Source: a virus
Strand: one strand, 5' to 3'
DNA length: 43,294 bases
IMG/VR virus record: IMGVR_UViG_3300020177_000015
Location: 1 to 43,294 of that record
In this document: piece by piece, positions 31,581 through 39,922 of the stretch
Position numbering within the stretch: the stretch's first letter is position 1
How the letters are laid out: each line of letters starts with the position of its first letter
Program-made: the position numbers and the translations under genes
The notes under the pieces: model-generated
Databases searched by the model: none
Seen by the model: only the letters and a program-made list of their open reading frames with translations
What the model was told of the DNA's origin: nothing

Positions 31581-32189
31581 ATGGAAGATAACTCAAAAGA
31601 TAAGTTTAGAGATAGTTTGGGTGATTTACTTAGCGATTTACCAGATGAAGTACCTGGACTAAGTGAAACACCAGAATTACCTAAGGTTAGAGCAGAAGGT
31701 ACACAAGCCGTTGCGATGACTAAAGCCAAAGGAAAGGCTAAAAAGGTAATGAGTAGTTTACTTAAGTTTTATTTAAGTGAAGAGATCATAGCAGAGCATG
31801 AATACATTCAAGCTAAAGCTCAGCTTGATGAATATGCATTAGGAATGTTAATAAGACAGATGGAGAATAGTGAAATTGCTATTTCTACTCTTATGGATAC
31901 TATTAATGAAGGCGATGTATCCCCTAGAATGTTTGAAGTACTTAGTGACTTACAGAGAACTCTCCTAGATATAATTAAATCACAGACAATGTACATGGTA
32001 GCTATAGAAGAAAATGCCAAAAAGACATCACGTGATATTGATGTTTATCACGGAAGCCCTGAAGGAGATAGTAGACAAAAATCACAAGGGCTTAAGTCAA
32101 GAGGTACAAAAGATTTAATGAGAGCTTTACAAGAAACTATTAACGAAGAAGATATACAAGATGTCGATAGCGATGAAGATGAAGAATAA
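31581..32189 (+). CDS. gp16: Small terminase subunit (T4 gp16-like)
   Basis: A 202-residue protein with the layout of T4 gp16 (164 residues). An acidic N-terminus (LGDLLSDLPDEVPGLSETPELPKV) precedes a central helical hairpin that includes YALGMLIRQMENSEIAISTLMDTINEG and SPRMFEVLSDLQRTLLDIIKSQTMYMVAIE, close to the SPRHMEVFATLMGQM block of gp16. The acidic C-terminus (EEDIQDVDSDEDEE) follows. In T4 it forms rings that present concatemeric DNA to the large terminase. It overlaps the GroES-like gene by 29 bases and is followed by gp17, as expected for a terminase pair. Confidence 0.78.
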   Translation: MEDNSKDKFRDSLGDLLSDLPDEVPGLSETPELPKVRAEGTQAVAMTKAKGKAKKVMSSLLKFYLSEEIIAEHEYIQAKAQLDEYALGMLIRQMENSEIAISTLMDTINEGDVSPRMFEVLSDLQRTLLDIIKSQTMYMVAIEENAKKTSRDIDVYHGSPEGDSRQKSQGLKSRGTKDLMRALQETINEEDIQDVDSDEDEE

Positions 32190-32442
32190 TTATATTCTTG
32201 TAGAAGAAATTCCACAAGAAGCTGTAACATCAGGTGGTATTATTATCCCTGAGGAAAAATATAACCGTAAAGCAAAGGTACTATGTTCAGATAATGATCA
32301 GGTCAAAGAAGGTGATACGGTAATAAAAACAATAGGCAAAGGTACTGAATATACATTAAATGGTAAGAAAGTAGAAATCTTACACTTAAATCATATCCTT
32401 GCCGTTATAGAAGAAAATGGCACAGAGACCACAAGCACCTAG
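32161..32442 (+). CDS. GroES-like co-chaperonin
   Basis: Up to 93 residues with the beta-barrel pattern of GroES: YILVEEIPQEAVTSGGIIIPEEKYNRKAKVLCSD, VKEGDTVIKTIGKGTEYTLNGKKVEILHLNHILAVIEE. The mobile-loop GGI/V-I-I-P hydrophobic tripeptide that contacts GroEL is present. It should cap the host GroEL chamber, a role that gp31 plays for T4 capsid folding, but this protein looks like true GroES. Three in-frame ATGs are possible: 32161, 32173 and 32179; the last gives an N-terminus (MKNNYILVEEI) nearest to GroES proteins. It overlaps both terminase genes (29 and 26 bases), an unusual location. Confidence 0.87.
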   Translation: MSIAMKMKNNYILVEEIPQEAVTSGGIIIPEEKYNRKAKVLCSDNDQVKEGDTVIKTIGKGTEYTLNGKKVEILHLNHILAVIEENGTETTST

Positions 32443-34234
32443 TGCAGGATTTGACTTTAATATAAGTAAAGCTCAACAAGCCTTTTCATGGACTAGTGAA
32501 GCAGTAGAGCAATTAATGCTTGCTATTGAAGAAGGGTATAAACCTGCATCAACACCATTCTACGAAGGTAATCCTAACCTAAGAAAAGGAAACATTGTAT
32601 TTAATTATACTCCTCATGAATTAAAGGAGATTAAGAAGTGTGCAACTGACATTGTATATTTTGCAAATACATACTGTACTGTTATGACAGATCATGGTCT
32701 ACAGACTATTGAGCTTAGAGCATATCAAGAAGACATGCTAAGACAGTTTCAGGCAGAGAGATTTAATGTATGTTTAGCAAGTAGACAGGTTGGAAAAACA
32801 ATATGCTCTTCAATTTTTATTGCATGGTATTCATTATTTAACTTTGATAAAAATTCATTAGTACTTTCAAATAAGGGTGCAACTACCAGAGAGATTATTG
32901 ATAAGGGTAAAACTATCCTTGAACATTTACCTTTCTTTTTGAAGCCAGGTGTTTTAAAATGGGATGTATTTAATTCTAAGTTTGATAATGGTTGCCGTAT
33001 CATTGGTCAAACTACAACTAAAAAGGCTGCGATTGGTTTTACCATTCATTTACTATTCATGGATGAGTTTGCTCACATTCCCCAAAACTTTGTAGAAACA
33101 TTTTATGAAAACGTGTATCCAACGGTATCCGCTTCTTCAAACTCAAAGGTTATTATTACAAGTACACCTAATGGGTTTAATAAGTTTTATGATATTTACT
33201 CCGCCGCTGAATCTGGGTTAAGTGAATATACTCCATTTCGAGTAGATTGGTGGGATGTGCCAGGTAGAGATGAAAAGTGGATGCGCCAAGAGGTTGCAAA
33301 CTTAGGAAGTGAAGAAGCATTTAATAGACAATATGGTAATCAGTTTATTGCAAGCTCGTCTCTTTTATTAGGAGCAGATAGTCTTAAGAAACTAACAACA
33401 AACCAAGTAGAGTTTGTACATAGAGAAATGCCTGAATTTGATGAAGAGTCCGTAAAGTATGATGGATTAGTTTGGGATCCTTCTTTTGATTTAGAAGAAT
33501 GCCAAGAAGATTCAAATTACTGGGTATTTTCAGTTGATATTGCAGAGGGTACAGGTGGAGATTATTCTATTGTTAATATTTTCAAAATTGAAATAATGGA
33601 CGAGAAGGATTGGAAAAAGGTTGCATCGCCTGGTAGCTTTGTTGACTTCTATCGCATAAGACAAGTAGGTAGATTCAGAAGTAACGAACATACTATTGAA
33701 GAATTTGCAAAATCTGTTTACCTCTTAGCTTATGATGTCTTTTATTCAGAAAATGTAAAAATGATTATTGAATGGAATATGTTTGGTGGAGAACTAATAA
33801 AAAGGTTAGAAACGGTTTTCCCTCAAAGAAATGATTTTGATGAAGAAGCTGTAGTTAAATTTAAACATAGAATAGATGCTCGTACTAAGCAATTCGGTCT
33901 AAAGGTTAAAAAAGATAACAAGCCTATCTTTTGTCAAAACTTTAAAAAATACATAACACAAAATAAAATAATCATAAAAGATAAACAAACGGTCTATGAA
34001 GCATCTACTTTTGGTAAGATGCCTAACGGTTCTTATGCCGGTCAATTAGGTCACGATGATCTTATTATGACATGTATAAATAGTTCTGAATTCTTCTTTA
34101 CATTAGACTTTTCAGATTTTGCAGAAGAGATCCATGATGTAATAGAGCAGTCAGTTCAAGATAAAATTGATGCTATACTTGAACAAGATGCGAAGGGTGG
34201 AAATCTTAACTATGATATCTACGACCTGGTATAA
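32417..34234 (+). CDS. gp17: Large terminase subunit (T4 gp17-like)
   Basis: A 605-residue packaging ATPase-nuclease, near the 610 of T4 gp17. The ATPase has the Walker A-like ASRQVGKT (residues 121-128), Walker B LLFMDEFAH (Asp216-Glu217) and coupling motif ITSTPNGF. The C-terminal RNase H-fold nuclease begins with FSVDIAEGTGGDYS (Asp374), continues with MIIEWNMFGG, and ends its active site with GQLGHDDLIMT. It cuts concatemers and pumps DNA into the head through the portal. The first 27 bases overlap the GroES-like gene. It is followed by the tail sheath gene, as in T4. Confidence 0.95.
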   Translation: MAQRPQAPSAGFDFNISKAQQAFSWTSEAVEQLMLAIEEGYKPASTPFYEGNPNLRKGNIVFNYTPHELKEIKKCATDIVYFANTYCTVMTDHGLQTIELRAYQEDMLRQFQAERFNVCLASRQVGKTICSSIFIAWYSLFNFDKNSLVLSNKGATTREIIDKGKTILEHLPFFLKPGVLKWDVFNSKFDNGCRIIGQTTTKKAAIGFTIHLLFMDEFAHIPQNFVETFYENVYPTVSASSNSKVIITSTPNGFNKFYDIYSAAESGLSEYTPFRVDWWDVPGRDEKWMRQEVANLGSEEAFNRQYGNQFIASSSLLLGADSLKKLTTNQVEFVHREMPEFDEESVKYDGLVWDPSFDLEECQEDSNYWVFSVDIAEGTGGDYSIVNIFKIEIMDEKDWKKVASPGSFVDFYRIRQVGRFRSNEHTIEEFAKSVYLLAYDVFYSENVKMIIEWNMFGGELIKRLETVFPQRNDFDEEAVVKFKHRIDARTKQFGLKVKKDNKPIFCQNFKKYITQNKIIIKDKQTVYEASTFGKMPNGSYAGQLGHDDLIMTCINSSEFFFTLDFSDFAEEIHDVIEQSVQDKIDAILEQDAKGGNLNYDIYDLV

Positions 34235-34253
34235 AAAGTTATGTGTTAGTGGA

Positions 34254-34261
34254 TATATAAA
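34254..34261 (+). promoter_or_regulatory. Late-type promoter box TATATAAA before the sheath gene
   Basis: TATATAAA, followed by an A-rich leader, ends 27 bases before the sheath ATG. Confidence 0.6.
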
Positions 34262-34288
34262 AAAAGCAAATAAAAAAAATAATATAAG

Positions 34289-37200
34289 ATGGCACTAGAT
34301 CCGAAAATCGCTTCGATTAAAGCTGCAGGTACTTACAGATTTGAGTTTGATAAGTCTCAAGTTGTTAGTATTCCTGCTAATCAGACAAGGTTAATTGTCG
34401 GTTTCTCTAAAACTGGACCGTTTAACACCCCAGTTTTTGTACCAGATACTGCGTTCTTTAAGCAAGTATACGGCGACATTGATAGAAACTTAGAGAGAAA
34501 AGATTCTTATTTCCACAGAAGCTGTTTAGCAGCATTGGAAAGAGGACCTATCTTGGCTCTTAATCTTCTTAATTTAGACTCAAACGATAAAGTTGAGTAC
34601 ATTAAGTTTGGTACTTCATCTACACCGGAAGTACAAAACAATTCAGGTGCAATGGGAGAATATCAAAAATTCTATAACAGAGATAAATTCTTCTATCCAG
34701 ATTCTGACGCATTCCTAGATAACGTTGGAGCAAACAGACAGGTATTAAGTTCTACTACTACCAATGATCTTTTAGATATGGTAAACTTAGGACAGAATCC
34801 AATTTCTGTTATTGTAAGAAAAGCATCTGCTGCAAACTCTGCAGGTTTTAATGTAACTGTTGAAGAATGGTACGGAGCTGCAAATGTTCCAGGATTCTTA
34901 GATAAAGATAGTTTGGTATCAGACTTCTTAGTTGATATCTTTGTAATTGCAGGAAACTTCGGTGGAGACTTTAGTTCTGCAACACCTTATGAAAGATTTG
35001 ATTCTGATCCAATCTTCCAAACTTACTTTGATAAAACACAAGGATTGAAAAGAAGATTATTTGATTCTGATGCAACTGATACTAAGATTGCTGAATTCTT
35101 TAATGAAAGTGAAGTTAATGTTATTGCAACCTATACTGCATCATTAATTCCTGATTTTGTGGATTTACTTGGAAATAACCTTTTCGTAGAAAAAGTTGTT
35201 AATGCAAACACTGCATCTACCGGATTATTTATAACTGTTAATGAGGACCTCTTTAGTGGAGACTTTTTAATTGACGGTGTTGCTGGTGGTATTGATCTGA
35301 TTGGACATAACCTTGAATATACTCAAGCTACTTCAATCCAGGATGATGTTAATTTCTTATCATACAGTGGAGCTATTGTTTCTGATTTAAGTTATAACAG
35401 GGCTGCAACTGTACCTAATGTTATTACACAATCTACTGGGACTCTAATTTCTGCAACAACTGTTACTAGTGGAGATATTCAAATCCAAGTACAAGGAACT
35501 GCAGGTGATTCATTTTTTGATTCATTTGCTAATATGACTGCAAACAGCTCAACTGTTGTAGGTACCTATATCTTTGATTCTGTTATTTCAAAATATGTTC
35601 CTGTTATATCTCACCAAGTTGTTGGAAATACAGTTACATTATTGTTATCATCTGTTGGTGGAGTTACTGATACTGACTTCCCTACTTCTGGTGCAACATA
35701 TACCTATATTAATGAAAGTGACTTTGGATTCGTTGCTGATGAACTTCCACTAGCTAATCCAACTGCAGGTATCATCGGTTCTTATGGATCTATGTTATAT
35801 AGCCAATTTGCTAACGGTACACTTACTGATGGTGATGAAGCAGTATACTTAGATGGTGGAACTCAATATACTTCATACTTAGTATTTAATGCTATTGATT
35901 ATGGGTTTATTCACGTAGGAACTCCAACAACTGCTGTTGATACTGTTGCAATATCTGACCCGGCATATAGCTTACCTTCTGTTCAGGTTCTTGCTTACCA
36001 GGAAGATGCATTTAATAACTTAACGCCTCATGCTGAATTTACTTTAGATGGTGCAGGTGTTTTCTTAAATTCTGATGCTGTTGCATACGGTGCAAATGTT
36101 TTTGGAATTCAAACGCTGAAAGGTGCAAATAACCTTTCAATTGATATCTTGGCTGATTCGTTAACCGAAACTGCTCTTAGACCTAATCAAATATTAATTG
36201 ATGCTGCTAATCCTGATGCTGCTGATGTAGTTGTAGGAAATTACTTAGTACACTTTGAAGGTTCTGTTAATGTTCCTCACTCAAGGTTAACAAGAATTAA
36301 TGTTGTACAAGGAGGATTAACTAATTCTGAATACAGCACAATTCCTGCAGGAAAAACTGCATTATTAGTAACTTGCCAAAGTGAAATTTCAACTTCTACT
36401 GCAGGTGGAGTTAAAAAGGTAGAATTGTACTATCCAATTGATGCATGGGTTGATTACTTAAATGTATTCACTTTAGATGGATTTAAATTAGATAACACTA
36501 AACATGTTCCTGATGGATCAAACCAAAGACAAAATGCTATATTAAATGGTACTCTTAACGGAACTAATCTATTTAAAGCATTAACTGATAGAGATGTTAT
36601 TAACTTCCGTTATGTCGTTGATACTTTTGGAAACGGTATTGAAAGTGGATCTAAAGCAATCTATACAAACCTCTGTTCTACTAGAAAGAATGCATTTGCT
36701 ATTCTGAATGCACCTTCTGCTAAGGACTTTAAGGCTAATACTGATCCTACATTCTTGGATGCTACTGGAACTCTTTCATCTAGATTTATTTCTACTGGTG
36801 GAGATCTTAGTAAAAATCCAACTGTAAGATATTCATTACCATCTCAAACACAAGGTGCGAGTTGGGGAGCATTCTATTATCCTTACATTACCGTAAGAGA
36901 TCTTGGGAAGAATATCAATGTACCACCCGCTGCATATATTTCTAATAACTTTATTGCAAAATATGAAAATGCTTTACCATGGTCATTAGTTGCAGGTGTT
37001 CGTAGAGGTGTTGTTGGTGGAACTGGTGTTGTCGGCTTAGAATTAAATCTTGGAAAAGAGGACAGAGAATACTTGGAGCCATTTGGATTGAATCCGATTG
37101 TATTCCAAAGTGGAACTGGTCCAACAATCTTTGCTAACAAAACTGCACAGCAGACTACAAAATCTGCATTAAGTTCAATTAACGTTAGAGAGGTTGTAAT

Positions 37201-37498
37201 TTACATCCAAGATGGTATTGATGCAATTCTTAAAAACTACTTGTTTGAATTTAATACAGCTCAAACAAGATTGGAAATTAAAACACTTGCTGATAACTTC
37301 TTATCAACTGTTCAGAATGATGACGGTGTTTATGACTTCAGAAATATTATGGATGAAACCAATAATACACCAGAAGTTATTGATCAAAATGTTGGTATCT
37401 TAGATACTTATATTGAGCCGGTAAGAGGAATGGAAATACTCGTCCAAAGAACTACAATTCTTAAGACAGGTGCAATAAGCTCAGGTAACTTCCAATAA
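34289..37498 (+). CDS. gp18: Contractile tail sheath protein (T4 gp18-like), enlarged
   Basis: A 1069-residue sheath protein, about 400 residues longer than T4 gp18 (659). The conserved N-terminus (AAGTYRFEFDKSQVVSIPANQTRLIVGFSKTGPFNTPVFV, FFKQVYGDID, HRSCLAALERGPILALNLLN) and the conserved C-terminal domain are both present. The latter contains FGLNPIVFQSGTGPTIFANKTAQQTTKSALSSINVREVVIYIQDGIDAILKNYLFEFN and ends MEILVQRTTILKTGAISSG. Large beta-rich insertions occupy roughly residues 200-830 and are rich in Thr, Ser, Ala and Asp (for example VTSGDIQIQVQG). In gp18-type sheaths such insertions face outward. The protein forms the contractile tube around gp19. Confidence 0.93.
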   Translation: MALDPKIASIKAAGTYRFEFDKSQVVSIPANQTRLIVGFSKTGPFNTPVFVPDTAFFKQVYGDIDRNLERKDSYFHRSCLAALERGPILALNLLNLDSNDKVEYIKFGTSSTPEVQNNSGAMGEYQKFYNRDKFFYPDSDAFLDNVGANRQVLSSTTTNDLLDMVNLGQNPISVIVRKASAANSAGFNVTVEEWYGAANVPGFLDKDSLVSDFLVDIFVIAGNFGGDFSSATPYERFDSDPIFQTYFDKTQGLKRRLFDSDATDTKIAEFFNESEVNVIATYTASLIPDFVDLLGNNLFVEKVVNANTASTGLFITVNEDLFSGDFLIDGVAGGIDLIGHNLEYTQATSIQDDVNFLSYSGAIVSDLSYNRAATVPNVITQSTGTLISATTVTSGDIQIQVQGTAGDSFFDSFANMTANSSTVVGTYIFDSVISKYVPVISHQVVGNTVTLLLSSVGGVTDTDFPTSGATYTYINESDFGFVADELPLANPTAGIIGSYGSMLYSQFANGTLTDGDEAVYLDGGTQYTSYLVFNAIDYGFIHVGTPTTAVDTVAISDPAYSLPSVQVLAYQEDAFNNLTPHAEFTLDGAGVFLNSDAVAYGANVFGIQTLKGANNLSIDILADSLTETALRPNQILIDAANPDAADVVVGNYLVHFEGSVNVPHSRLTRINVVQGGLTNSEYSTIPAGKTALLVTCQSEISTSTAGGVKKVELYYPIDAWVDYLNVFTLDGFKLDNTKHVPDGSNQRQNAILNGTLNGTNLFKALTDRDVINFRYVVDTFGNGIESGSKAIYTNLCSTRKNAFAILNAPSAKDFKANTDPTFLDATGTLSSRFISTGGDLSKNPTVRYSLPSQTQGASWGAFYYPYITVRDLGKNINVPPAAYISNNFIAKYENALPWSLVAGVRRGVVGGTGVVGLELNLGKEDREYLEPFGLNPIVFQSGTGPTIFANKTAQQTTKSALSSINVREVVIYIQDGIDAILKNYLFEFNTAQTRLEIKTLADNFLSTVQNDDGVYDFRNIMDETNNTPEVIDQNVGILDTYIEPVRGMEILVQRTTILKTGAISSGNFQ

Positions 37499-37513
37499 GA
37501 AAAGAAAGATGAA

Positions 37514-37521
37514 TATATAAA
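37514..37521 (+). promoter_or_regulatory. Late-type promoter box TATATAAA before the tube gene
   Basis: TATATAAA ends 15 bases before the tail-tube ATG and lets the tube be made in larger amounts than the sheath transcript alone would give. Confidence 0.6.
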
Positions 37522-37536
37522 AAAATAAGATAAGTT

Positions 37537-38097
37537 ATGCCATTACCACATTATACACAATCAAGGGCTAGCAGTCAGAGATATGAACCTATCCAACCTA
37601 ATTTATTTGAGGTGACTGTGTTTACGCCACTAGGTGATGATACTGGATTAATCTTGGAACAGGTTAAAACAATCGGAGGATTAAATAACCTTAACCCTTC
37701 TGTAGATGCAATAGGTCAGAAATATAAATTTGCTGATCGTTCGTTTGCAAGTATGCCAGGACAGACATTCATGGATCTCACTGTTAACTTCAGTTTGAAC
37801 TTAAACGAAGCAAACGAAAACTACATTTACAATACCTTCCGTAACTGGTATAAATTAGTTTACGATCCATTGACTGGCGAAATGGGATTGAAGAAGGACT
37901 ATGTTGGAAGTATGATTATTGTACAGTACAACAGAGCAGGTGATATTTTTAGAAAGATTACTTGTAAAGATGTATTCCCAACAGGACAACCTGATTTTGT
38001 AGATGAATTGAGTTATGAAACTCCAGATGCTGTTGATTTAACAATGACTTATCGTTGTGATCATTGGGTTGAGGAGAACGTTGGTGCTGGAACCTAA
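37537..38097 (+). CDS. gp19: Tail tube protein (T4 gp19-like)
   Basis: A 186-residue tube protein, against 163 for T4 gp19. The pattern QPNLFEVTVFTPL, FADRSFASMPGQTFMDLTVNFSLNLNEA, NYIYNTFRNWYKLVYDPLTGEMGLKKDYVGSMIIVQYNRAGDIFRKITCKDVFPTG and ETPDAVDLTMTYRCDHWVEE follows the T4 tube (PNLFQVEI, WTVTVMND, VRQYARDAKTVTKEIEIKGLWPT, FEVTLALDYWE). Stacked hexamers make the inner tube. A strong terminator directly follows. Confidence 0.93.
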   Translation: MPLPHYTQSRASSQRYEPIQPNLFEVTVFTPLGDDTGLILEQVKTIGGLNNLNPSVDAIGQKYKFADRSFASMPGQTFMDLTVNFSLNLNEANENYIYNTFRNWYKLVYDPLTGEMGLKKDYVGSMIIVQYNRAGDIFRKITCKDVFPTGQPDFVDELSYETPDAVDLTMTYRCDHWVEENVGAGT

Positions 38098-38115
38098 TTC
38101 AAATTAAACTTATAT

Positions 38116-38142
38116 AAAACTGGCCTTAGGGCCAGTTTTTTT
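38116..38142 (+). terminator. Rho-independent terminator after the tube gene
   Basis: The stem AAAACTGGCC (38116-38125) pairs with GGCCAGTTTT (38130-38139) around a TTAG loop, with T residues to 38142. It isolates the following endonuclease gene from the tail operon. Confidence 0.93.
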
Positions 38143-38155
38143 GTCATTACTCTAA

Positions 38156-38163
38156 TATATAAT
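38156..38163 (+). promoter_or_regulatory. Late-type box TATATAAT
   Basis: TATATAAT ends 22 bases before the ATG at 38186; it lies 13 bases after the tube terminator and would start transcription of the endonuclease gene and tail genes beyond. Confidence 0.55.
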
Positions 38164-38185
38164 ATAGAATACATAATCTAAAATC

Positions 38186-38653
38186 ATGAAGATATTTAAA
38201 GTAAAAAATCAAACAGATGGGAAAGTTTATGTAGGTTATTCAGTTAATGACAATCCTAATAACTTAGGGTCTGGAAAATACATTAAGAGGGCGGTGAAGG
38301 ATTTTGGTACAAAGTCTTTTACTAAAACCATTCTTGAAGAATTTGAAACAGACGAGTCATTAGGTCATATTATGGATAGGGTAGAGTTTTGGATTAAAAA
38401 ATACAAAGCTGACAATCCTAAATATGGTTACAACGAAAGCGTACAGGAAATGATTCCACAAAAGAAAAGACTTACAAAAAAATTACAAGTTCTTTTAACT
38501 CCTGAAGATGAAGATAACCTTAATACTATCATCATTCAAAAATCAATGGAAACAAAAACAAAACCGATGCCAGTTTCTAGGTATGTTAGACAACTTATTG
38601 TTGAGCATATAGTAGAGGAGACATCACCAGAAAAACAATTAACAAAAAATTAA
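38186..38653 (+). CDS. GIY-YIG-like endonuclease with a C-terminal ribbon-helix-helix-like domain
   Basis: A 155-residue protein. The N-terminal 90 residues resemble the GIY-YIG nuclease domain of SegA/SegB-type phage endonucleases. IFKVKNQTDGKVYVGYS stands for the GIY...YIG strands, GSGKYIKRAVKDFGTKSF contains the Arg helix, and MDRVEFWIKKY contains a candidate catalytic Glu. The C-terminal part (LQVLLTPEDEDNLNTIIIQKS, MPVSRYVRQLIVEHI) looks like a ribbon-helix-helix DNA-binding fold. It lies between the tube gene and the hub gene with its own terminator upstream, and next starts 7 bases after it; such placement is typical of a free-standing homing endonuclease that moved into a tail operon. 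Confidence 0.62.
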   Translation: MKIFKVKNQTDGKVYVGYSVNDNPNNLGSGKYIKRAVKDFGTKSFTKTILEEFETDESLGHIMDRVEFWIKKYKADNPKYGYNESVQEMIPQKKRLTKKLQVLLTPEDEDNLNTIIIQKSMETKTKPMPVSRYVRQLIVEHIVEETSPEKQLTKN

Positions 38654-38660
38654 ATAAATT

Positions 38661-39665
38661 ATGAGTAGTCACGAAGACAACATTAAAAAAGAGTTTGAAG
38701 CAGCTGAAGGTATACAAGATACTGAAGCCACTGTTAAGACTAATGAGGATGGTGTAATTACTGAACTGGGTAAGGTTGATACCACCAGGGGTAGTGGAAT
38801 TACATCACCAGACGATCCTGAAATACAGAGAATTCAAGCTTTAGCAGGTTATGTAAAATTAGATTTAGGTAACTTCCCATCAAAAGGTAAATTCTATAGA
38901 GAAGATTTTGAAATTCATATTAGAGCCGCAAGAGTTGGTGAAATTAGAGAATTTTCTACATTGGATGAAGATAACATTTTAGATGTAGATGAAAAGTTAA
39001 ATTCTATTCTTGTTAACTGTACTAAGATAATGTATGGTACACAAAGAGGTTCATATAGAGATGTTTTAGAAGAAGATAGAATCTTTTTAATTTTGGCAAT
39101 CCGCGAATTAACATTTAAGAGCGGTGAAAATAAACTTATGATGCCAGTAGGTAAAAAGGCATGCCCAACTGGAGCATGTAAATCTCAGGATTCCGTAGAG
39201 CTTAAAACTACTAATCTTCAATTCCAAGAAGGGGACGAGTTACTAGAAAAGTATTACGATTATCAGAATAAGTGTTTTACTATTCCAACAAAAAAACATG
39301 GAGAGCTTACATTAGCACCGCCTACAATTGGTGTTATGCGAGCAATTACAACATGGATTAGAAAACGTGAAGAAGAAGGTAAATCTTGGGATAGGTCATC
39401 ACTTACCATACTACCTTATATACAAAGAGAGTGGAGAGGTTTCAATGATAAAGAAATCTTTTCTGCAATAACAAATTTCCAAGGCTGGGATGCTAATAAA
39501 TTTTCAATCATTTACAGACTTGTGGAAAAAGCGAAAATTGGAGTTAAACCTGAGTTTATCTATCCATGTGAATCTTGTGGTGCGGAGGTCACAGTTCCGC
39601 TTTCCTTTCCCGGCGGTGTCAAGGCTCTCTTTATTATTCAAGATATCACTTCTGAACTTCTTTAA
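38661..39665 (+). CDS. Baseplate hub assembly protein (gp26-like)
   Basis: A 334-residue protein. A flexible acidic N-terminus precedes LDLGNFPSKGKFYREDFEIHIRAARVGEIREFS and a block with ILVNCTKIMYGTQRGSYRDVLEEDRIFLILAIRELTF, a pattern of T4 gp26-type hub proteins and of tail assembly chaperones in general. Two Cys pairs follow: CPTGAC (around residue 172) and CESC near 307, in a CESCGAEVTVPLSF block. It ends at CTT-CTT-TAA (39663-39665); an overlapping +1-frame ORF continues to 39912. The tape-measure gene comes next. A +1 frameshift could make a long chaperone form. The T4 number is an inference. Confidence 0.62.
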   Translation: MSSHEDNIKKEFEAAEGIQDTEATVKTNEDGVITELGKVDTTRGSGITSPDDPEIQRIQALAGYVKLDLGNFPSKGKFYREDFEIHIRAARVGEIREFSTLDEDNILDVDEKLNSILVNCTKIMYGTQRGSYRDVLEEDRIFLILAIRELTFKSGENKLMMPVGKKACPTGACKSQDSVELKTTNLQFQEGDELLEKYYDYQNKCFTIPTKKHGELTLAPPTIGVMRAITTWIRKREEEGKSWDRSSLTILPYIQREWRGFNDKEIFSAITNFQGWDANKFSIIYRLVEKAKIGVKPEFIYPCESCGAEVTVPLSFPGGVKALFIIQDITSELL

Positions 39666-39716
39666 GGTTAGAGTCTTATTATTGGAAAAGTTGCATCTCC
39701 AGCCATCTGAGCTGGA
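39577..39716 (+). other. Possible programmed +1 frameshift region (CUU-UAA-G)
   Basis: The gp26-like frame ends with CTT (39660-39662) followed by TAA and G. Slipping one base forward places the tRNA on TTT and continues AAG-GTT, entering the ORF that ends at 39912. A CUU-stop arrangement is the same as in the bacterial prfB frameshift site. Hairpins flank it: GCGGA 39582-39586 with TCCGC 39596-39600, and TCCAGC 39698-39703 with GCTGGA 39711-39716. The coding region around 39595-39640 uses unusually C/G-rich codons (CCG, CCC, GGC, GTC, CTC). Confidence 0.45.
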
Positions 39717-39912
39717 TTTGCTTCCTTTCTATGAATATGAGTACACTCTTGAAATGTTTAATGACATAATGAAAGAGCGTAACGATGATGAGCGCAAGCA
39801 ACAGACGTCGTATGGGGATAAATATGATATGGGAGGTATGAAAAAACAGATGAAAAATATGTCATCATATAAAACTCCATCAATGCCGAAAATAAGCATG
39901 CCTAAGTTCTAA
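39682..39912 (+). CDS. Overlapping +1-frame tail assembly ORF
   Basis: This frame is open from before 39490 to 39912; its clearly protein-like part is LLLEKLHLQPSELDLLPFYEYEYTLEMFNDIMKERNDDERKQQ, then a Met/Lys/Ser-rich tail ending MPKF. No ATG is available just before it. It may start at TTG 39682 (listed here), at GTG 39616 or ATG 39490, or be the C-terminal part of a +1-frameshift fusion with the gp26-like protein. The PSELDLLPFYEYEY block resembles the second part of tail assembly chaperones (ending in a short helix before the tape measure). The next gene (tape measure) begins 10 bases after the stop. Confidence 0.6.
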   Translation: MEKLHLQPSELDLLPFYEYEYTLEMFNDIMKERNDDERKQQTSYGDKYDMGGMKKQMKNMSSYKTPSMPKISMPKF

Positions 39913-39922
39913 TAAATATAGT

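Noticed and set aside
38111-38118. TATATAAA as a promoter after the tube gene
   Set aside because: It runs into the terminator stem and is about 68 bases from the next ATG; a better placed box exists at 38156.
39490-39681. ATG 39490 as the true start of the +1-frame ORF
   Set aside because: The first 60 residues are hydrophobic or basic with no domain look and are the out-of-frame reading of the gp26-like zinc region; the start remains unresolved, but this one is least likely.
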